NCBI RefSeq assembly: GCF_014192015.1 | Contig: NZ_JACHXJ010000004.1 | Coordinates: forward strand, 310,001 to 374,000 | Source: Paenibacillus rhizosphaerae | GTDB lineage: Bacteria; Bacillota; Bacilli; Paenibacillales; Paenibacillaceae | DNA length: 64,000 nt | Direction: 5' to 3' | Part shown: piece after piece, positions 60,053 to 64,000 of the stretch | Numbering within the stretch: position 1 is the stretch's first letter | How the letters are laid out: every line of letters starts with the position of its first letter | Translations under genes and position numbers: made by a program | Notes under the pieces: model-generated | The model's input: the letters and a program-made list of their open reading frames with translations, nothing else | Told to the model about the DNA's origin: nothing | Database searches by the model: none

Positions 60053-60823
60053 GTGACGATTCTGGAAGTGAAGCATTTGTCGAAAATCTATGAAGGCCGC
60101 GTACCGCTGCAGGCGCTCGACCATATCCAGTTCGCGGTGTCGGCCGGCGAATTCGTGGGTGTGATGGGCCCCTCGGGGAGCGGCAAGACGACGCTGCTCA
60201 ACGTGATCGCGACCATCGACGAGCCGACGGCCGGCGAAGTCTGGATTAACGGGACCAACCCGCATCAGTTGAGCCGCAAACAGACCGCGCTGTTCCGCAG
60301 GCGCGAGCTGGGCTTCGTGTTCCAGCACTTCAACCTGCTCGATACGTTGAGCGTCGGGGAGAACATCGTGCTGTCCCTGTCGCTGGACGGGGTGCCTGTC
60401 CGGGAGATGGAGCGCAGACTGGAGGAAGTGGCTGAGAAGCTCGGCATTCACGGGATTCTGGACAAGCGCACCTACGAGATTTCGGGGGGACAGATGCAGC
60501 GGACGGCCATCGCACGGGCGCTGATCCACCGGCCTTCGCTGATTTTGGCGGATGAGCCGACGGGTAATCTTGACTCCAAGGCGTCCAAGGACGTCATGGA
60601 GACACTGGATCAGATGAACCGGCAGGAGCAGGCGACGGTGCTGATGGTGACCCATGATCCGGTCGCGGCGAGCTTCTGCCATCGGGTCATTTTTATCAAG
60701 GACGGCAAATGCTATAACGAAATCTATCAGGGCAGCAACCGGCAGGCGTTTTTCCAGAAAATCATCGACATGCTGTCGCTGCTGGGGGGAGACAACCGTG
60801 TCCTTTCTACAGTTCGTTTATAG
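60053..60823 (+). CDS. bceA: BceA-type peptide antibiotic ABC transporter ATPase
   Basis: ATPase of 256 aa of the MacB/BceA type: Walker A GPSGSGKTT (about 37-45), signature ISGGQMQRTAIARAL, Walker B LILADEPTGNLD and the H-loop VTHDP. It starts at GTG with GGAGGAG 10 bases upstream. The last 26 bases overlap bceB. With bceB it removes bacitracin-like or lantibiotic peptides from their lipid targets. Confidence 0.94.
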   Translation: MTILEVKHLSKIYEGRVPLQALDHIQFAVSAGEFVGVMGPSGSGKTTLLNVIATIDEPTAGEVWINGTNPHQLSRKQTALFRRRELGFVFQHFNLLDTLSVGENIVLSLSLDGVPVREMERRLEEVAEKLGIHGILDKRTYEISGGQMQRTAIARALIHRPSLILADEPTGNLDSKASKDVMETLDQMNRQEQATVLMVTHDPVAASFCHRVIFIKDGKCYNEIYQGSNRQAFFQKIIDMLSLLGGDNRVLSTVRL

Positions 60824-62747
60824 AAACGTCGCCCGCAGCAAGCGGACCTATGCGGCTTATTTTCTCAGCAGCGCCTTCTCGGTCATGATCTTCTTCATCT
60901 GCGCCTTGTTCCTGTTCAGCCCCTATATCCGCGGGCAGCTGATCTACCCGATCGTGATGCAGACGATGATCACCGCCGAATGCATCATGTATCTGTTTTC
61001 CTTTTTTTTCGTGCTGTATTCGGTAGGTTCCTTTTTGACCTCGCGGAAGCGGGAGATCGGTATACTGCTGATGCACGGGATGACCAAGGGGCAGCTGAAC
61101 CGGATGGTCCTGATGGAGAACATGCTGATCGGCCTCGGAGCCATCCTGACAGGCATGGCCGCCGGCCTCATCACAGGCAAGCTCTTTCTGATGATCGGCT
61201 CCCGTTCCTTCGGGATGGCGCCGATTCCGTTTTACCTGCCCTGGCAGGCGCTGGCGCTGACGGCTGGCGCATTTGTGCTGCTGTTCCTGCTGATTTCGGT
61301 CTGCACCTCCGTCATGCTCCGGAACCGGACGCTCATCGAGCTGTTTCAGTCTGGACAGAGGCCGAAGACGCCACCGCGGACGTCCGGCATCCAGTCGCTG
61401 CTGGCGGCCGTGCTGCTGCTTGCATCCTATGCGCTGGCCGCGACCACCACGGTGAATACGATCTACATCCGCATGGTTCCCGTCGTCATCATGACCGTCG
61501 CCGGCACGTATTTCCTATACACCCAGCTTGGCGTCTGGATCGTTCGGCTGCTGCAGAAGCGGAGGCTCTTTTTCTGGAAAAAGACGAATATTGTGACGGT
61601 CTCGAATCTGGCTTACCGGCTCAAAGACAACGCGAACATGCTGTTCATGGTGACGATCATTTCAACCGTCTCATTCTGTGCGGTCGGCGTGTTTGCTTCC
61701 ATTAATACCCTCTCCGGCCAGTTCCGGGAGGACTACCCGGCGGCGGTCAGCTATCTGTCCAAGGGCGGGAATTCTCTGGAAGCGCAGCATGTGCGGCAGC
61801 TTGAGGACGAACTTCGTGCGAAGGGACTCAGACCAGCGATCGTCAGCTTTCCGGTCAAAAACATCCAGGTCGGCCTGCCAGCCGGCGAAGGGGACAGCGC
61901 GCTGCTTCCGGTTGTCTCTTACTCCAGCTACAAGCAGGCGGTGGAAGCCGCCGGGGACAGTGACCTGGAGAAGCCGCTGGAAGGCATTAACGCCCTGGTG
62001 ATGATCAGTTCCGAGCGCGACCGTACCTACACCCGGATCCGGGAGAAGGAGGTCTATACGCTGGCAGAAGAGGGGCTGCAAATCCGGGAGATCGGGTACA
62101 CGTCACGGGTACCCGTGCCTGAGCATGTCCTGCGGGAGATGAAATGGAAGCGGGAGGGTGATTTCAGCGGCCTCGTGGTCAGCGACCGCCTGTTTGACCG
62201 TCTGACGTCTCCCGTGTCAGTGGACCGGTACACCGGATTCTACGTGGACGATTTCGAGCGTACGATGGGCCTCGGAGAGCGGATCGCGCCGCGCGGTGAA
62301 GTCCGGTATGACGCCGGACAGCCGTATGCCATGACGGTGAGCGGTACGCTGTATGTGACGCAGATGACGTCTTACCGGGCGATGCTGTTTGCAGCGCTGC
62401 TGGTGGGAACGGTGTTTTTTATCGCGGCGGGCAGCTTCCTGTATTTCCGCCTCTATGCAGACCTGGACTATGACCGGCGCCAATACGATACGATCGCCAA
62501 GATGGGACTGACGGACCGGGAGCTGAACCGGATCGTGACCGGCCAGCTCGCGATGCTCTTTTTCGTGCCGATATTGCTTGCCGCCCTGCACAGCATTTTC
62601 GCCTTTATGGCGCTGCAGAGCTTCTATTATCTCTCCATCGCTTGGGAAATGGGGGCGGTGCTGGCGTGCTTCGTGACGGCCCAGGTGGCGTACTTTTTTT
62701 TCATCCGTTACAACTATTTGCGGAACGTAAGAAAGACCCTGATTTAA
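60798..62747 (+). CDS. bceB: BceB-type peptide antibiotic ABC transporter permease
   Basis: FtsX-domain permease of 649 aa, the usual BceB length. The first four helices lie in about 15-235, with SFLTSRKREIGILLMHGMTKGQLNRMVLMENMLIGL as the FtsX motif. A large extracellular region of about 210 residues (about 310-520, e.g. YPAAVSYLSKGGNSLE) carries the ligand specificity. The last helices include YDTIAKMGLTDRELNRIVTGQLAMLFFVP. It starts at GTG 60798 with GGGGGGAG upstream, overlapping bceA. Confidence 0.92.
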   Translation: MSFLQFVYRNVARSKRTYAAYFLSSAFSVMIFFICALFLFSPYIRGQLIYPIVMQTMITAECIMYLFSFFFVLYSVGSFLTSRKREIGILLMHGMTKGQLNRMVLMENMLIGLGAILTGMAAGLITGKLFLMIGSRSFGMAPIPFYLPWQALALTAGAFVLLFLLISVCTSVMLRNRTLIELFQSGQRPKTPPRTSGIQSLLAAVLLLASYALAATTTVNTIYIRMVPVVIMTVAGTYFLYTQLGVWIVRLLQKRRLFFWKKTNIVTVSNLAYRLKDNANMLFMVTIISTVSFCAVGVFASINTLSGQFREDYPAAVSYLSKGGNSLEAQHVRQLEDELRAKGLRPAIVSFPVKNIQVGLPAGEGDSALLPVVSYSSYKQAVEAAGDSDLEKPLEGINALVMISSERDRTYTRIREKEVYTLAEEGLQIREIGYTSRVPVPEHVLREMKWKREGDFSGLVVSDRLFDRLTSPVSVDRYTGFYVDDFERTMGLGERIAPRGEVRYDAGQPYAMTVSGTLYVTQMTSYRAMLFAALLVGTVFFIAAGSFLYFRLYADLDYDRRQYDTIAKMGLTDRELNRIVTGQLAMLFFVPILLAALHSIFAFMALQSFYYLSIAWEMGAVLACFVTAQVAYFFFIRYNYLRNVRKTLI

Positions 62748-62785
62748 AGAAGGGCTTCATTATAAACCATATGGGAGGGAATTCC

Positions 62786-63406
62786 ATGGAGCAGTGGATT
62801 ACCAGCGTCGTGGAACAGTTCGGTTATATCGGCATTGCGCTCATTATTGCTCTTGAAAATGTATTTCCCCCGATTCCGTCGGAGCTGATCCTTACGTTCG
62901 GGGGCTTTATGACAACGAAATCGCATCTGACCATCCCGGGCGTCATCGCGGCAGCTACTGTCGGCTCCGTGATCGGAGCGGTCATTCTGTACGGCATCGG
63001 CCTGCTGCTTGACGTGAACCGTCTGGAGCGGATCGTGGCCAAGTGGGGACGCATCCTGCGGGTAAAATCCTCCGATATCGCCAAGTCGGAGAAGTGGTTC
63101 AGCCGTTACGGCTACTTTACGGTGTTCTTCTGCCGGATGATTCCGCTCGTACGGTCCCTGATCTCGATTCCGGCCGGGATGGCCCGAATGAAGTTCGGTC
63201 TGTTCCTGTTCTTTACGACCGTTGGTACACTCATCTGGAACACGGTGCTCGTGTATTTGGGAGCGGCCTTGGGCGATTCTTGGGAGAGCATTCTGCACTA
63301 TATGGACGTGTATTCGCATGCCGCATACGCCGTGATCGGCCTGGTCATTGTATGCGTGCTGTTCCTGTACCTCCGGCGAGCGCGAGGTATGCGGGTTGAA
63401 AAGTAA
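62786..63406 (+). CDS. DedA-family membrane protein
   Basis: DedA/VTT-fold protein of 206 aa with about five helices. Family motifs: ALENVFPPIPSELILTFGGF (about 20-40) and the Arg-containing re-entrant motif FFCRMIPLVRSLISIPAGMARM (about 115-136). Some DedA proteins (UptA) flip undecaprenyl phosphate across the membrane, which fits the next gene, uppP, and the bce module before it. TGGGAGGGA precedes ATG 62786; the earlier frame start lies in bceB. Separated from bceB by 38 bases, so possibly cotranscribed. Confidence 0.9.
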   Translation: MEQWITSVVEQFGYIGIALIIALENVFPPIPSELILTFGGFMTTKSHLTIPGVIAAATVGSVIGAVILYGIGLLLDVNRLERIVAKWGRILRVKSSDIAKSEKWFSRYGYFTVFFCRMIPLVRSLISIPAGMARMKFGLFLFFTTVGTLIWNTVLVYLGAALGDSWESILHYMDVYSHAAYAVIGLVIVCVLFLYLRRARGMRVEK

Positions 63407-63427
63407 GCTGAAGGAGTTGTGAACGTT

Positions 63428-64000
63428 TTGGATTTGATGGAAATCATTAAAGCGGTGATCCTCGGGATCGTCGAAGGATTGACGGAGTTTGCCCCGGTAT
63501 CATCGACCGGGCATATGATTATTGTGGACGACATGTGGCTGAAGACCGGGGAGTTTCTGGCTTCGCCCGTAGCCAATACGTTTAAAGTCGTCATTCAGCT
63601 GGGCTCGATCCTGGCCGTGGTTGTCGTGTTCTGGAGCCGGTTTCTCGACCTGCTCGGTCTGCGGAGAAGGAAGCCGGAGGCAGGAGGCAGCCGTGCGCAG
63701 GGACGCTTGAAGCTGACCCAGGTTCTCGTCGGCCTGATCCCGGCAGGCGTGCTCGGTCTGCTGTTTAACGACTATATTGACGAGCATCTGTTTTCGACGC
63801 GGACGGTACTGGTCGGGCTGGTCATCGGGGCGCTCCTGATGATCGCGGCCGACGTATGGCGGCCGAAGCGTCCGAAGGCCGAGACGGTGGACCAGATTAC
63901 ATACGGGCAGGCCTTTGGCGTCGGCCTGGTCCAGTGCCTGTCCCTGTGGCCGGGATTCTCCCGCTCGGGCTCCACCATTTCCGGCGGGGTTCTGATGGGC
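63428..64000 (+). CDS. uppP: Undecaprenyl-diphosphatase UppP/BacA (cut by window end)
   Basis: Membrane phosphatase that recycles undecaprenyl diphosphate to the monophosphate and so gives basal bacitracin resistance. The 191 codons present include motif 1, VILGIVEGLTEFAPVSSTGHMIIV (about residues 9-32), and motif 2, LWPGFSRSGSTISGG near the window end, with the catalytic Ser/Arg/His. I chose TTG 63428 with AAGGAG 11 bases upstream, giving the usual MDLMEIIKA start; a GTG at 63419 is too close to it. About 90 residues are missing beyond base 64000. Confidence 0.93.
   Translation, partial: MDLMEIIKAVILGIVEGLTEFAPVSSTGHMIIVDDMWLKTGEFLASPVANTFKVVIQLGSILAVVVVFWSRFLDLLGLRRRKPEAGGSRAQGRLKLTQVLVGLIPAGVLGLLFNDYIDEHLFSTRTVLVGLVIGALLMIAADVWRPKRPKAETVDQITYGQAFGVGLVQCLSLWPGFSRSGSTISGGVLMG

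Noticed and set aside
1..64000. tRNA, rRNA, CRISPR arrays, prophage or intact insertion sequences
   Set aside because: None could be recognised by eye anywhere in the window; small RNAs without a known motif could still have been missed.

Overview
The window looks like a chromosomal segment of a GC-rich, endospore-forming Firmicute of the Paenibacillus type. The signs are strong AGGAGG-type ribosome binding sites with some GTG and TTG starts, a gerA-type germination operon, an Sda-like sporulation checkpoint protein, a bce-type antibiotic-peptide module, and B. subtilis-like regulons (Fur, CsoR, AdhR, BceR, TPP riboswitch). I saw no rRNA, tRNA, CRISPR array, prophage or intact insertion sequence. 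The genus is inferred from gene content, not from a marker gene.

Layout. 0-3.5 kb: siderophore uptake (two FecCD permeases divergent from a binding lipoprotein, with a Fur box on each side). 3.6-12.1 kb: copper handling (ycnI and ycnJ on the minus strand, csoR-copZ and copA on the plus strand, with CsoR operators) around a large GGDEF/HD-GYP protein. 12.3-14.1 kb: adhR/adhA aldehyde-stress pair with a 19-bp-spacer MerR promoter. 14.2-18.8 kb: assorted phosphatase, nitroreductase, lipoprotein, SnoaL, VOC and SRPBCC genes. 18.8-23.1 kb: TPP-riboswitch-controlled operon for a thiamine precursor transporter that ends in a TatD hydrolase. 23.1-30 kb: VOC, lipoprotein, MBL-CGNR pair, MFS, PPOX protein and a secreted LysM nucleotidase. 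30.3-37.2 kb: MarR-LLM flavin oxidoreductase locus followed by decayed genes (frameshifted DoxX, SDR remnant, frameshifted SDR) and a gerA-gerC-gerB operon. 37.4-39.7 kb: MFS exporter with TetR repressor and matching operators. 39.8-50.6 kb: maltose/maltodextrin locus (GH65 phosphorylase with an in-frame stop, pgmB, LacI regulator, GH13 lipoprotein, malEFG-like transporter) tied together by four similar LacI-type sites and a cre-like site.

50.9-53.1 kb is the most unusual part. It is a compact agr-like quorum-sensing operon made of a sensor-like membrane protein without a kinase domain, an AgrB peptidase, a 46-residue AgrD-like prepeptide with Ser in place of Cys, and a stand-alone LytTR DNA-binding protein. 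No histidine kinase or receiver domain is encoded with it. 53.2-57.6 kb holds a TetR regulator, a MITE-like element and a polar amino acid ABC transporter with an M24 peptidase. 57.8-64 kb holds an Sda-like gene and then bceRS-bceAB, a DedA-family protein and undecaprenyl-diphosphatase. That last run is a coherent set for surviving peptide antibiotics that attack the undecaprenyl lipid cycle.

All positions were read by eye. Family names rest on recognised motifs, not on database searches.
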